Made by a program: the position numbers and the translations under genes
Source of the DNA: Acidobacteriaceae bacterium
GTDB taxonomy: Bacteria > Acidobacteriota > Terriglobia > Bryobacterales > Bryobacteraceae
Reading direction: 5' to 3'
DNA length: 47,780 nucleotides
Assembly: GCA_019240475.1 (NCBI GenBank)
Contig: JAFAYI010000009.1
Location: forward strand, 1-47,780
Part shown: in pieces, positions 16,375 to 24,379 of the stretch
Layout of the letters: every line of letters starts with the position of its first letter
Numbering within the stretch: position 1 is the first letter of the stretch
Notes under the pieces: model-generated
Told to the model about the DNA's origin: nothing
Seen by the model: the letters and a program-made list of their open reading frames with translations, nothing else
Databases searched by the model: none

Positions 16375-17274
16375 TCATACTCGTTCTAACGCCCGCAGCT
16401 TCGCCCCGCGCGATGGCGCATTTTCCAAAACCTCTTCCCTCGAAGGCCGCACTACATGCTTGGTCAGGATCTTCGCGCTCCCGCCCCGCGCCTCCGCTTG
16501 AAATGCCTGCTTCACCTTGCGATCTTCCGTTGACATGAAGGTCAACACCACCAATCGCCCACCCTTCCGCAACCGCCCGGGCGCCGTCTTCAGCAGTCCG
16601 CCCAATTCCTCCAACTCGCCGTTTACCTTCAACCGCAGCGCCATGAATGTCTGCGTCGCCGGATGCAGTCTCCCCGTTCGCGGCACGGCTTCTTCAATCA
16701 CCTGCGCCAGGCGCCCGGTGGTCCGAATGGGCCGCGCGCGAACGATTGCTCTGGAGATTCTTCGCGACCTCCTTTCTTCGCCGAGCTCATAAATCAAATC
16801 GGCGAGCGCCTTCTCAGGCATTTCGTTCACAAGATCCGCCGCGGTCAACTCCCGGCTCCGGTCCATCCTCATATCGAGCGGCCCGTCCGCCATCAAGGAA
16901 AAACCCCGCTCTCCGCTGTTCAATTGATACCGGCTCACGCCCAGATCCGCCAAAATCCCATCGGCCGCTTCCACGCTGTTTAGCCCGAGCGCGTCCGCTA
17001 GCCTCGAAAACTCTCCATGGAAAAACCGGATGCGCGCCGCCTGTTCCGCCGTCCTCTTGCGCGCCAGCTCCAGCGACTCCGCATCGCGATCGCAGGCAAT
17101 CACAAACCCGCTCTCCAACCTTTCCGCTATTGCCCGCGTGTGTCCGCCCAACCCAGCGGTCATGTCCACGTAAATTCCATCCGGCCGAACCGCGAGATAC
17201 TCGAGCGATTCCGCCAGCATCACCGGGTAGTGACTGACGCCGTTCCAGGGAGCGCCTCCGCTCTCAAGCTCCAT
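16375..17274 (-). CDS. rsmH: 16S rRNA (cytosine-1402-N4)-methyltransferase RsmH (MraW)
   Basis: An S-adenosylmethionine-dependent methyltransferase that modifies C1402 of 16S rRNA. The 299-residue protein shows HYPVMLAESLEYL at the N-terminus, the SAM loop DMTAGLGGHT (37-46), ADGILADLGVSRYQL and SGERGFSLMADGPLDMRMD, the substrate-binding helical insert, and the C-terminal LVVLTFMSTEDR (the usual motif is SFHSLEDR). The family sequence His is replaced by Met in this last motif; the rest is canonical. It follows mraZ by 32 bp, the standard order. Confidence 0.96.
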   Translation of the reverse strand: MELESGGAPWNGVSHYPVMLAESLEYLAVRPDGIYVDMTAGLGGHTRAIAERLESGFVIACDRDAESLELARKRTAEQAARIRFFHGEFSRLADALGLNSVEAADGILADLGVSRYQLNSGERGFSLMADGPLDMRMDRSRELTAADLVNEMPEKALADLIYELGEERRSRRISRAIVRARPIRTTGRLAQVIEEAVPRTGRLHPATQTFMALRLKVNGELEELGGLLKTAPGRLRKGGRLVVLTFMSTEDRKVKQAFQAEARGGSAKILTKHVVRPSREEVLENAPSRGAKLRALERV

Positions 17275-17306
17275 ACCTGGACCCCGCGCCGGCCCGCAAG
17301 CCCGCC

Positions 17307-17792
17307 TTACCGCAAACCTTTCCGCTCCAAACCCTTCACCTTGGCATCGATCCCGTCCGAGGCCTTCGAGAGCCGCCCTTGATACGATTCGTCCCCAATC
17401 ACCTCAATGCGCTGCTTGAAGCACCGCAAATGCACCTGCTCGTTTTCAAACTTCAGTTCCCGCCGCAACTCCGTCGGCACCAGCACCCGCCCTTGCGGGT
17501 CGATTTCCGAATCCGCCCCGAAGTGATACGCCACCATCGCGACGTCGTCCCTGTCGTCCACATCCTCGCCCGGCGCCTCCAGCATCTTTTCTGTTTCCTG
17601 CCAGACCGAAATCGGGTAAATTCGAGCCGTGGAGCGATCCAGCGTGGTAATAAAAACTTTGCTCTCCCCCAACGCCGCCAGATACTGCGTCATAGCCGCT
17701 GGAAGCTTCAACCTCCCTTTTTCGTCCACACGAGCACTGAAAAACCCCCGAGGAGGCGCGACCGTGCCGGGCTGGCTGATTTCTTCTGCCAC
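17307..17792 (-). CDS. mraZ: Transcriptional regulator MraZ
   Basis: A DNA-binding regulator of the dcw cluster, built from two AbrB-like SpoVT folds that form ring-shaped oligomers. The 161-residue protein has the first repeat with DEKGRLKLPAAM (23-34) and the second with DPQGRVLVPTELR (about 107-119). There is a short N-terminal extension before the first repeat and a Lys/Arg-rich C-terminal tail. The only in-frame start is GTG at 17792. No Shine-Dalgarno sequence precedes it; instead four 10-bp-spaced AAAG(T/C)GG boxes run directly into the start codon, suggesting tight autoregulation. Confidence 0.95.
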   Translation of the reverse strand: MAEEISQPGTVAPPRGFFSARVDEKGRLKLPAAMTQYLAALGESKVFITTLDRSTARIYPISVWQETEKMLEAPGEDVDDRDDVAMVAYHFGADSEIDPQGRVLVPTELRRELKFENEQVHLRCFKQRIEVIGDESYQGRLSKASDGIDAKVKGLERKGLR

Positions 17793-17828
17793 TTTGTACC
17801 ACTTTGGACCGCTTTAGACCGCTTCGAG
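17789..17828 (-). promoter_or_regulatory. MraZ operator: four boxes overlapping the mraZ start
   Basis: On the minus strand the sequence reads as four 10-bp units: GAAGCGGTCT (variant), AAAGCGGTCC, AAAGTGGTAC, AAAGTGGCAG. Known MraZ sites are short G-rich direct repeats with the same 10-nt period (TGGGN5 in E. coli, AAAGTG in mollicutes), upstream of mraZ. The last box contains the GTG start codon itself. Recognition is by pattern and location. Confidence 0.72.
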
Positions 17829-17955
17829 TCCATCCTTACATGCACATCGGCGGATTGCAATAGTTTTCGTTAAAGAATTTTCTGTAAGTTGTTGTTTCGC
17901 CAAGTGTTCGCCTGTACTACTCACCCCACGCCTTCCCCAACCAGGCTCCCCGGCA

Positions 17956-17985
17956 TTGCCGCATTCGGGTAATTTGGCCTAAGAT
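17956..17985 (+). promoter_or_regulatory. Putative promoter of the Trypco1/trypsin-NACHT cassette
   Basis: TTGCCG (17956-17961) and TAAGAT (17980-17985) are separated by 18 bases. Transcription starting 7 bases after the -10 would begin at 17992, the A of the ATG, so the message would be leaderless. No Shine-Dalgarno sequence is seen in front of this ATG, which agrees. Confidence 0.5.
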
Positions 17986-17991
17986 TCTTCT

Positions 17992-18375
17992 ATGTCGCGC
18001 ATCACTCACTTTCAACTACCCGACGGAAGCACCGTTCTCGTCGAAGCAGCCGAAAAACCGCCGGTTGCGGGCGAGAGCCGCGCTGCCCTTGAGACAATCG
18101 GTAAATACCTCAACGCGCCTGCCGAGCCGGCAAAGCCTCCGGAATTGGCAGACCGTATAGGTCCTATTATTAAGGCCCTGAAAGTTATTCAGGAGACGAT
18201 CGTGGCGATCGGCCCCGATTCGATGGAACTCGAGGCAGGCATCAAATTCACCGGCGAAGCCGGCATCATTCTTAGCAAATACGGCGCGGAAGCCAGCATC
18301 TCGGTCAAGCTCGCCTGGAACAAATCTCACAACACTCCCGCCGACAAGGCGAGCGAATCGAATGAGAGCCTCTAA
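17992..18375 (+). CDS. Trypco1 (CU044_2847-type) domain protein
   Basis: A 127-residue soluble protein. It begins with strands containing LPDGSTVLVEAAE, then a long helix (PELADRIGPIIKALKVIQET), then DSMELEAGIKFTGEAG and EASISVKLAWNK. This order, with the GI.FTGEAG strand and the closing V.L.W, matches the trypsin-co-occurring domain 1 (Trypco1), a small domain found next to trypsin-like proteases in NTP-dependent conflict systems. Its function is unknown; it has been proposed to assist or be processed by the protease. The next gene, two bases downstream, encodes exactly such a trypsin-NACHT protein, which supports the call. The likely message is leaderless. Confidence 0.8.
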   Translation: MSRITHFQLPDGSTVLVEAAEKPPVAGESRAALETIGKYLNAPAEPAKPPELADRIGPIIKALKVIQETIVAIGPDSMELEAGIKFTGEAGIILSKYGAEASISVKLAWNKSHNTPADKASESNESL

Positions 18376-18377
18376 TC

Positions 18378-21113
18378 GTGCCCTCCGCAATCGCCGTTTT
18401 GTCTACGGATAACGACGTATCCATCCCGGTCGGCGCTGCCACTGTCATCGCACCGGAACTCCTGCTGACGTGCGCGCATGTGCTTCGGGATGGCGGTTAT
18501 GCCCGTGAGTCGGGCAACCAAGTCCGCCTCCGCATAGCGGGTCGCACGGAGCCAGCATCCGCAAAGCTTCTCGATGCGCCGTGGATTCCGTCGAGCGGCT
18601 CGGAGTGGCCACGGAACGAAGATCTGCCTTATAAGCTGGATTGGGTCGCCCTCAGGCTCTCCGAGCCGCTTGCTCGAGGTCCCAGCCAGCTCCGCGCGCT
18701 AGCCCTCTCCGACGCGGGCGTAATCATACATTCCTTCGGTTTTCCAGAAGGACATCCCGAGGGATGGGAAGCCTATGGGCGCATTGCGTCGTCGTCCGAT
18801 TTCCGAGAATTGCGTCAGCTCGAGGCCGTGGATCAGCGCTCGGGCATAGAACTAGGATTCAGCGGCGGACCGGTTTTCGACGAAAAAGAGGCCACGCTCG
18901 GGATTGTCGTATCACGCTCTCGCCCCGGCAGCGGTGACCTACTCGCCGCAGCGGGTTTCATGATCCCGCTGGACGTTATTTCGCGTATCTTTCAGGAATC
19001 CAATGTCCCTGAGCTGACCGGTATCAGGATCGAACCGTCCGTCGTCGCCAAATACCGCAGAGCGAGGGATCTGCTGCAGTGGGCCGAGCAGCGGCTGCAA
19101 AAAAATCCCTACGGCGCTCAGCGGGCCACCCCTTTGCTGCCCTTGTCGCTTGCCGTTTCGAAGAGCATTCAACCGGGGGAGGCCTTCTCTCAAATCGAAC
19201 AACTGCATATCGGAACAGCTTCGGGCCTCGAATCCTACTTTGATTTGCTGGACCCCCGCGACTTTTGTAAATCGCAAGATCGCAATTATTACGTTCAAGC
19301 TCCCGGGGGCGCCGGCAAGAGCTTCTTCTTGTATGAATTGATCCTGACGAGCGTGACGGCAGGCGTGCTCCCTATCTTCATCAGCGCCATCAGCGCTCGC
19401 AAGTCGATCGCGGAGGTTTTTGCGAAACAAACTACCGAGGAGCGGCTGAGAACTCTTTTTGAAGTGTCGGGATCAAAGATCAGTTTCAGCTCCTTTAAGA
19501 AAGCGAGTGAAGCCGGGCAAGAGATCTTACTTATGATCGACGGGCTCAACGAGGCCTCGGCCGAAATCTCGCGGGTTGTGCTCCTGATCGAAAATATACG
19601 TGCGCAATACGAAAACGTCCAGATCCTGATGACCGACCGAATGTCATTCCGCTCGGAGTATCCGGATTCCTTTACTCTCGCCACAATATCTCCGCTCACC
19701 GCCGATCAAGTCCTGCGGATACTTCCCGGCGAGTTTGCGTCCGGCTACGACAATCGTCTTCTACGGATTCCATTCTTTCTCGATCTGGTCCGCGAAAGTG
19801 GTCCCCGAAGAGTCGCAAACCGGAAAGCCGTAATCTTGCGGTACATCACGTGGGCGCTCCGCCAGGACGATTCGGCGCAACCGGCAGTCGATCCTGAATC
19901 TGAAGAGCTTCTGAGTCTGGCTAAAGGCGCCTTCGATGCGTACGCGGCAGGCAAACTGGAGGTCCGGCAGGGCAACATCAAACCCCCAGGCGACCAGGAA
20001 CCGACTCCCCTCGCCCGTTTACTCGAGGCCGGGCTGCTTACCCAAGTCTCGTCCGGTTCATACCGCTTTCGCCATCAACTAATTCACGACTGTCTCGCGG
20101 CCCATGGCTTCACCTCGGCCAAGCTACCGGCCGACGCGGCAAACCTGAAGATATTGACGCTTGATCGACGCTCGTCCGACGCCCTGGGCTTTGTTGTGGA
20201 GGGTCTGGAAAAAGCCCAGGCGGATAACTTTATCGTCGAGATTTACGACTGGGATTGGGGCCTCACCTTGTCATGCCTGCTCGAGACTCGAACCGATTCG
20301 ACGGACGCGCTCGCCACGGCAATTTGCGCCGTGATTGCCGAAAAGCTGGAGGATACGTTTCTACACACTCGCCAACGAACGCGCCCTCGCCTGTCCGCTC
20401 TGAAGCGTTTCATCGGAGTTGAAGCGGAATGGACTTCTGTACAGGACATCGTTGCCCAGCTCCGCGCGCGGGAAGCTCTATTTCGGGAAGAGCGGCTCCG
20501 GCGGTGGTGGCTCGCCTTCACCGCCGAAACTCCACGTCCCGAGCTCTGGCATGCTTTAGTCGGAAACGATCCTTTGAGCGGCTGGAGTGCAGCCGCCGCG
20601 CTCCGCAGAGTCGCTCGTGGCGAAGAGACGGTCTTTGAGCAGTTGGCCGTGTTGTACGAGGCGCTTAAGAGTCATCCGGAAGCCGCCAGCCACCTGACCT
20701 CGGTGCGTTGGAGGATCGTTCACGTCCTCGGCCGCTTTCCTCAAGCTATTTCACTCTTGCTCGACATCGGCTTCGATCCCACGGAGGACCCCGATGTCCA
20801 GTACGGAGCCATTCGCGAGTCCATCGAAATCGCGTCCGCTGGCCGCGAAGAAGAAGGCCGAGCCACTCTGGGCCGGGCTCTTGAAAAACTGAACGCTAGA
20901 GGAGAGACGCTCTCCTCCCGCCCTCTGTGCTCCTTCAGAAAGTGTGCCATTCTGAAGGAACGTGCCGACCAGGAGCCGGCCTGGTGGCGCGACGCCTACC
21001 GGCCGGTATTGATGTGTGCGGCGCAATTCGCGAAGCGGTTCGAGGACGAATACCCGCAATGGTCAAAACAAATCGACAGGTTCGAGGCCAATGAGCGAGA
21101 CGCTTCGAATTGA
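18378..21113 (+). CDS. Trypsin-NACHT STAND NTPase with C-terminal helical domain
   Basis: A 911-residue protein. Residues 1-205 are a trypsin-like serine protease with the triad His34 (LLTCAHVL), Asp89 (LDWVALRL) and Ser162 (LGFSGGPVF). After a linker, residues 300-480 form a NACHT/STAND ATPase: Walker A APGGAGKS (308-315), Walker B ILLMIDGLNEA (383-393), and MTDR (418-421) as the sensor region. A winged-helix-like part (RHQLIHDCLAAHGF) follows, then helix-rich sequence to about 900 that could be the sensing repeats. No signal peptide or membrane segment. In known conflict systems such proteins are thought to sense an invader signal, oligomerise by ATP and activate the protease. It starts with GTG, 2 bases after the Trypco1 gene, and its end overlaps the deaminase start by 23 bases. 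Confidence 0.88.
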   Translation: MPSAIAVLSTDNDVSIPVGAATVIAPELLLTCAHVLRDGGYARESGNQVRLRIAGRTEPASAKLLDAPWIPSSGSEWPRNEDLPYKLDWVALRLSEPLARGPSQLRALALSDAGVIIHSFGFPEGHPEGWEAYGRIASSSDFRELRQLEAVDQRSGIELGFSGGPVFDEKEATLGIVVSRSRPGSGDLLAAAGFMIPLDVISRIFQESNVPELTGIRIEPSVVAKYRRARDLLQWAEQRLQKNPYGAQRATPLLPLSLAVSKSIQPGEAFSQIEQLHIGTASGLESYFDLLDPRDFCKSQDRNYYVQAPGGAGKSFFLYELILTSVTAGVLPIFISAISARKSIAEVFAKQTTEERLRTLFEVSGSKISFSSFKKASEAGQEILLMIDGLNEASAEISRVVLLIENIRAQYENVQILMTDRMSFRSEYPDSFTLATISPLTADQVLRILPGEFASGYDNRLLRIPFFLDLVRESGPRRVANRKAVILRYITWALRQDDSAQPAVDPESEELLSLAKGAFDAYAAGKLEVRQGNIKPPGDQEPTPLARLLEAGLLTQVSSGSYRFRHQLIHDCLAAHGFTSAKLPADAANLKILTLDRRSSDALGFVVEGLEKAQADNFIVEIYDWDWGLTLSCLLETRTDSTDALATAICAVIAEKLEDTFLHTRQRTRPRLSALKRFIGVEAEWTSVQDIVAQLRAREALFREERLRRWWLAFTAETPRPELWHALVGNDPLSGWSAAAALRRVARGEETVFEQLAVLYEALKSHPEAASHLTSVRWRIVHVLGRFPQAISLLLDIGFDPTEDPDVQYGAIRESIEIASAGREEEGRATLGRALEKLNARGETLSSRPLCSFRKCAILKERADQEPAWWRDAYRPVLMCAAQFAKRFEDEYPQWSKQIDRFEANERDASN

Positions 21114-21615
21114 TCCCCGCCCGTCGAGCTGGGACTGCAAGCTCATGCAGTTGGCCCGCTTCATTGCAACCTGGAGCAAGGATCCTACCCCGGTCGGATG
21201 TGTCATCGCCGGGGCGTCCAACGAAATTCGTTCGACGGGATACAACGGTTTCCCGCGAGGGATCGATGACAGCCTTGATGAACGATTACGACGTCCCGCC
21301 AAGTATTTTTGGACCGAGCACGCCGAGCGCAATGCCATCTATAACGCCGCGCGCATCGGCACCCCTCTGGAAGGCTGTCGGATGTACCTGCCTTGGTTCC
21401 CGTGCGTCGATTGCGCACGAGCCATCGTGCAGTGCGGCATTGCGGAATTGGTCGCTTTTGAGCCCGATTGGGAACACGCCACGTGGGGAGAACACTTCCG
21501 AATAGCCAAAGACCTGTTTACCGAGCAAGCTCGCCTTTCCGTTCGGCTCGTAGATCCCGAGTTCGTGTTTCCCGATTCCAGAGCTTCAGTCGCTGTAAAC
21601 GATGCTCTGGAGTAG
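21091..21615 (+). CDS. dCMP-deaminase-like zinc deaminase
   Basis: A 174-residue cytidine/deoxycytidylate deaminase fold protein. It has ARFIATWSKDPTPVGCVIAG (22-41), TGYNGFPRGIDD (49-60), the catalytic HAERNAIYNAA (77-87, His and Glu) and the zinc PCVDC motif (104-108). The family converts dCMP to dUMP, or acts on related bases. The extra length after the core (about 50 residues) is not assigned. I chose the ATG at 21091 because the conserved core starts soon after; the start lies inside the trypsin-NACHT gene, so the two are translationally coupled. In this setting it may be part of the conflict cassette, for example altering nucleotide pools, but it could also be an ordinary salvage enzyme. 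Confidence 0.85.
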   Translation: MSETLRIDPRPSSWDCKLMQLARFIATWSKDPTPVGCVIAGASNEIRSTGYNGFPRGIDDSLDERLRRPAKYFWTEHAERNAIYNAARIGTPLEGCRMYLPWFPCVDCARAIVQCGIAELVAFEPDWEHATWGEHFRIAKDLFTEQARLSVRLVDPEFVFPDSRASVAVNDALE

Positions 21616-21638
21616 CGTGGTATCCCTTGTCCCCTTCT

Positions 21639-21926
21639 TCACCCGATCCGCCCCGGCGGCACCGGCGGCATGTGGCTGATCGCTCCCCGCAAAATCGCAG
21701 GCGTGGCCGCGCCAACATTAATACAGAGCACCGGATTCAGCCGAAACCCCGACATCTGGTAGGCCGCCACCACCATCGCCGCCAGAACCGCCTGGATCGC
21801 AAGCGATAGCCAAAGCCCCGGGGATTTCAGCCTCGCCGACAGCAGCTCGGCATCGCGCAGGTCCACTGCACCCACCAGCGCGCCCGCCACTCCTCCGAAT
21901 GCTCCGAACACCAGTTCAGTGAGCAC
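21639..21926 (-). CDS. Small membrane protein, unknown
   Basis: A 95-residue protein with a hydrophobic N-terminal stretch (VFGAFGGVAGALVGAV, about 6-21) and a second segment (LWLSLAIQAVLAAMVVAAY, about 38-56), plus a hydrophobic region rich in Gly and Ala near 70-80. No family is recognised. It starts 2 bases after the stop of the upstream 118-residue gene on the same strand, so the two form a pair. It converges with the deaminase gene. Confidence 0.5.
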   Translation of the reverse strand: MLTELVFGAFGGVAGALVGAVDLRDAELLSARLKSPGLWLSLAIQAVLAAMVVAAYQMSGFRLNPVLCINVGAATPAILRGAISHMPPVPPGRIG

Positions 21927-21928
21927 AA

Positions 21929-22285
21929 CTATTTCGACGATCCCGCGAGCGATGCCCGCGTCTCGGCCAGAATCTCGCGCGCCGTCCGCGGCCGCGAGCG
22001 CAACGTATAAAGGTAATTGCCGCTCTCATCGCAAAGCGGCGCCTTTCTTACGTCTTCACTCGATTCCAAGATGCATCGCACCCATGTCTCGGGAATTCCG
22101 GTCTCGGCTGCAATGCTTGGAACCGTCCGAAAGTGAAAGCGCGCATCGGCCAGCGCCGCCAATACCAGATCGTTATGCGCCTTCGAGGACACCCCCTCGC
22201 ATCCAGGCCCTCCCGCCGCGGTTCCCGCCGCCAGTCTCTTGCCCGCTCGCCCGAAATAGTTCCGCAACCAACCGCTCTTCGACAT
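21929..22285 (-). CDS. Hypothetical protein with a possible helix-turn-helix
   Basis: A 118-residue protein. The central part (NDLVLAALADARFHFRTVPSIAAETGIPETWVRCILE, given here in parts: NDLVLAALADARFHF, then RTVPSIAAETGIPETWV, then RCILE) looks like a winged-helix segment, in which SIAAETGIPETWV would be the recognition helix pair. The next part (KAPLCDESGNYLYTLRSR) resembles a wing. This is a visual reading only, and no named family is claimed. It is first in a two-gene unit with the 95-residue membrane protein. Confidence 0.5.
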   Translation of the reverse strand: MSKSGWLRNYFGRAGKRLAAGTAAGGPGCEGVSSKAHNDLVLAALADARFHFRTVPSIAAETGIPETWVRCILESSEDVRKAPLCDESGNYLYTLRSRPRTAREILAETRASLAGSSK

Positions 22286-22433
22286 TCGCTCTCCCAGCCG
22301 CCATCTCTACCGCGCGACTTTCGCGATGAAGGTAGCGCGCCTCTCTCCCCCGCTGCCGGAAAAACGCGCCTAAGTCCCTGAAGATCCTGACAAAATACCT
22401 TTGGATATTGGTTGTGACCGGCGTTATGCGTAA

Positions 22434-22979
22434 ATGATCTACATGACCCACAGATCCCTGCCGATCCTCTTCGCAATGCTTCCGCTGCTCGCTTGCGCCC
22501 AGCTAGCCTGTGCGCAAGGACACGGCAATCGCGTCAGCCCGCACGAGACCGTCTCCGTCGATCTCAAAGGAGACAAGATCACCATCTCTTATGGCCGCCC
22601 GTATCTGAAGGGCCGCAAGCTCGATGACATCGAAGCGTATGGAAAAGTATGGCGATTAGGCGCGGACGAAGCCACCAAGCTGACGGTCACAACCAAAACC
22701 CGGATCGGCGATTCTCTCGAACTCGAACCCGGCAGCTATTCGCTATTCGCCATGGCCGGCGCCGACAAATGGACCATCATCGTCAACCGCGTCGCCGACC
22801 AGTGGGGCGCCTTCAGCTACAAGCAGAGCGACGACCTGGGCCGCTTCGATGTGCCCGTCAAACAGGGCTCGCCAGTCGAGCAATTCACTATCAGCCTGAC
22901 CAAGCAATCCGATTCGGCCGCCACCCTGAGCTTCGCCTGGGGCGACACGTCCGTATCCACCGCCGTCAAGCCGATGTAG
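22434..22979 (+). CDS. DUF2911 domain exported protein
   Basis: A 181-residue protein with an N-terminal export signal (PILFAMLPLLACAQLACAQG); LLAC could be a lipobox, so it may be a lipoprotein. The DUF2911 core follows: ISYGRPYLKGRKLDD, WRLGADEATKLTV, LELEPGSYSLFAMAG, WTIIVNRVADQWGAF. DUF2911 proteins are common in Acidobacteria and Bacteroidetes, exported, function unknown. An ATG at 22443 is a possible later start; neither has a good ribosome binding site. A weak promoter-like pair TTGGAT and TTATGC (17-bp spacing) lies just upstream. Confidence 0.87.
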   Translation: MIYMTHRSLPILFAMLPLLACAQLACAQGHGNRVSPHETVSVDLKGDKITISYGRPYLKGRKLDDIEAYGKVWRLGADEATKLTVTTKTRIGDSLELEPGSYSLFAMAGADKWTIIVNRVADQWGAFSYKQSDDLGRFDVPVKQGSPVEQFTISLTKQSDSAATLSFAWGDTSVSTAVKPM

Positions 22980-22991
22980 CGGCGCGTCTCG

Positions 22992-23552
22992 TTAGCTGCT
23001 CGCCACCTGCAAATCGTTCTCGACCGAAAAGACGTCCGGAACGCCGTTAGCCCGCACATTAATCAGATTCTTGTCCATCTGATTCCCAACCACGCCCTCC
23101 AGCTTCACGTGACCGTTCTTCACGATGATGTGAATCGGCGGCAGCGCTTGGCGCCCATAGCGATCGCCGATCTGGGGGTCGCCATAGATGACGCGGAACA
23201 TGGCCCTGCGAATCTGGGCGTCCATGGGCGAGGGCGGTAGCACCTCGATTTGATTGTTCACCTGCGTCACTCCCTCGATCCGCTTCACAACACCTTCGGC
23301 ATCGCTCTTCAGAGTAGGGTTCGTCACCTCGCCGAGTAACGTCACCGTACTTCCGTCCAGGCGAAATGCCAAGTCGTCAAAGATCGTGTAGTAAGGCAGC
23401 ATCACCAATTGGTGCCGCACCTCCTGCATGATTCGGCTCTCGCCCTCCGATCCCCGCACGAACGCATCATTGTGATCTTTCTGTTGCGCGGCGAGCGTTC
23501 CCGGAACAAATACCAGCGCAAACGCCGCAACTGCCCCAGCTGTCTTACACAT
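22992..23552 (-). CDS. Exported BON-domain protein
   Basis: A 186-residue periplasmic or outer membrane-associated protein. A signal peptide (KTAGAVAAFALVFVPGTLAA) is followed by two BON domains, the first from MQEVRHQLVMLPYYT to NNQIEVLPP, the second with MFRVIYGDPQIGDRYG, IHIIVKNGHVKLEGVVGN and FSVENDLQV. BON domains bind phospholipid or serve in envelope stress. The open frame extends far upstream to 23996, but that part is an out-of-context reading of the hydrolase gene. I place the start at the ATG at 23552, which begins the signal peptide; an ATG at 23576 is a weaker option. Confidence 0.88.
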   Translation of the reverse strand: MCKTAGAVAAFALVFVPGTLAAQQKDHNDAFVRGSEGESRIMQEVRHQLVMLPYYTIFDDLAFRLDGSTVTLLGEVTNPTLKSDAEGVVKRIEGVTQVNNQIEVLPPSPMDAQIRRAMFRVIYGDPQIGDRYGRQALPPIHIIVKNGHVKLEGVVGNQMDKNLINVRANGVPDVFSVENDLQVASS

Positions 23553-23623
23553 ACTCACGCAGTGTCTCCTGTACATAAGACTGCCGCCGGCCCCGCCGCA
23601 TACCCAGTAAGCTTGCGAGCGCC

Positions 23624-24367
23624 TTAACTCGCGCGCAAGCGCCGCTGGAACAGATCGAACACCCACCCCAAACAGAGCAGCGCCAGCGCAGGGTCGTACC
23701 GGTACCCTTCGTCGCGCAGGAACGCGTGAGCCGCGTTCACCTCCATCCACTGATAACGCAATCCCGCTTCTTCCAGCCGCGCGCGTATCCGGTTTCTTCC
23801 TTCGAGCGGAACGTGCGGATCCTGCCGCCCCCACACATGCAATAGCTCGCCCCGAATCTCCGCCGCGCGCTCGAGCGAATCGTCGCGCTTGCCCCGCCCC
23901 AGACTGCCCGAGTGAATATCCGTCGCATAGAAACACGCCGCCGCTCGCACCTCCGGGTTCATCGCCGCTCGAAACGCTAGATGACCACCCAGGCAAATGC
24001 CCATCGCGCCCAGCTTGCCGTTGCAGTCCTCGCGCAATTTCAGGTGGTCCAGCACGGCCCGGGCATCGTCGTCATACGCCCGCAGCTCCTTTGTGTGCTT
24101 GTCCTCGTTCCCTTTGTCCGCGCCTGCTTGATCGTAGGAGAGCACTGTGCCCATCGGCTCTAATTCGTGATACACCTCGGGAACCGCGACCACATATCCG
24201 TGCCCGGCCAGCAACGCCGCCGTCCGCCGGATCGGCCCCGTCAATTGAAAAATCTCCGAAAAGAAAACAACGCCCGGATACCGTTCCTCTTCCTCCGGCC
24301 GAAACACGTACGTCCGCATCTTTCCCGTCGGCGTATCCAGCTCGACGAAATCGTCCTTGATCGTCAT
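23624..24367 (-). CDS. Dienelactone hydrolase family protein
   Basis: A 247-residue alpha/beta hydrolase of the DLH family. The catalytic triad is visible: Cys125 in GAMGICLGGHLAF, Asp183 in VWGRQDPHVPL, and His214 in NAAHAFLRDEG. The fold elements PGVVFFSEIFQLTGPIR and GYVVAVPEVYHELEP are also typical. The substrate is not evident; family members cleave dienelactone and other small esters or lactones. It follows a 273-residue membrane protein by 12 bases on the same strand. Confidence 0.9.
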   Translation of the reverse strand: MTIKDDFVELDTPTGKMRTYVFRPEEEERYPGVVFFSEIFQLTGPIRRTAALLAGHGYVVAVPEVYHELEPMGTVLSYDQAGADKGNEDKHTKELRAYDDDARAVLDHLKLREDCNGKLGAMGICLGGHLAFRAAMNPEVRAAACFYATDIHSGSLGRGKRDDSLERAAEIRGELLHVWGRQDPHVPLEGRNRIRARLEEAGLRYQWMEVNAAHAFLRDEGYRYDPALALLCLGWVFDLFQRRLRAS

Positions 24368-24379
24368 CGCCGCCCGCGC

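Noticed and set aside
17446..17802. Alternative frame starting at GTG 17802 over mraZ
   Set aside because: It reads the same DNA out of frame and lacks the DEKGRLKLP and DPQGRVLVP motifs.
23553..23996. N-terminal extension of the BON protein frame
   Set aside because: It lies inside the dienelactone hydrolase gene in another frame and precedes an obvious signal peptide at 23552.
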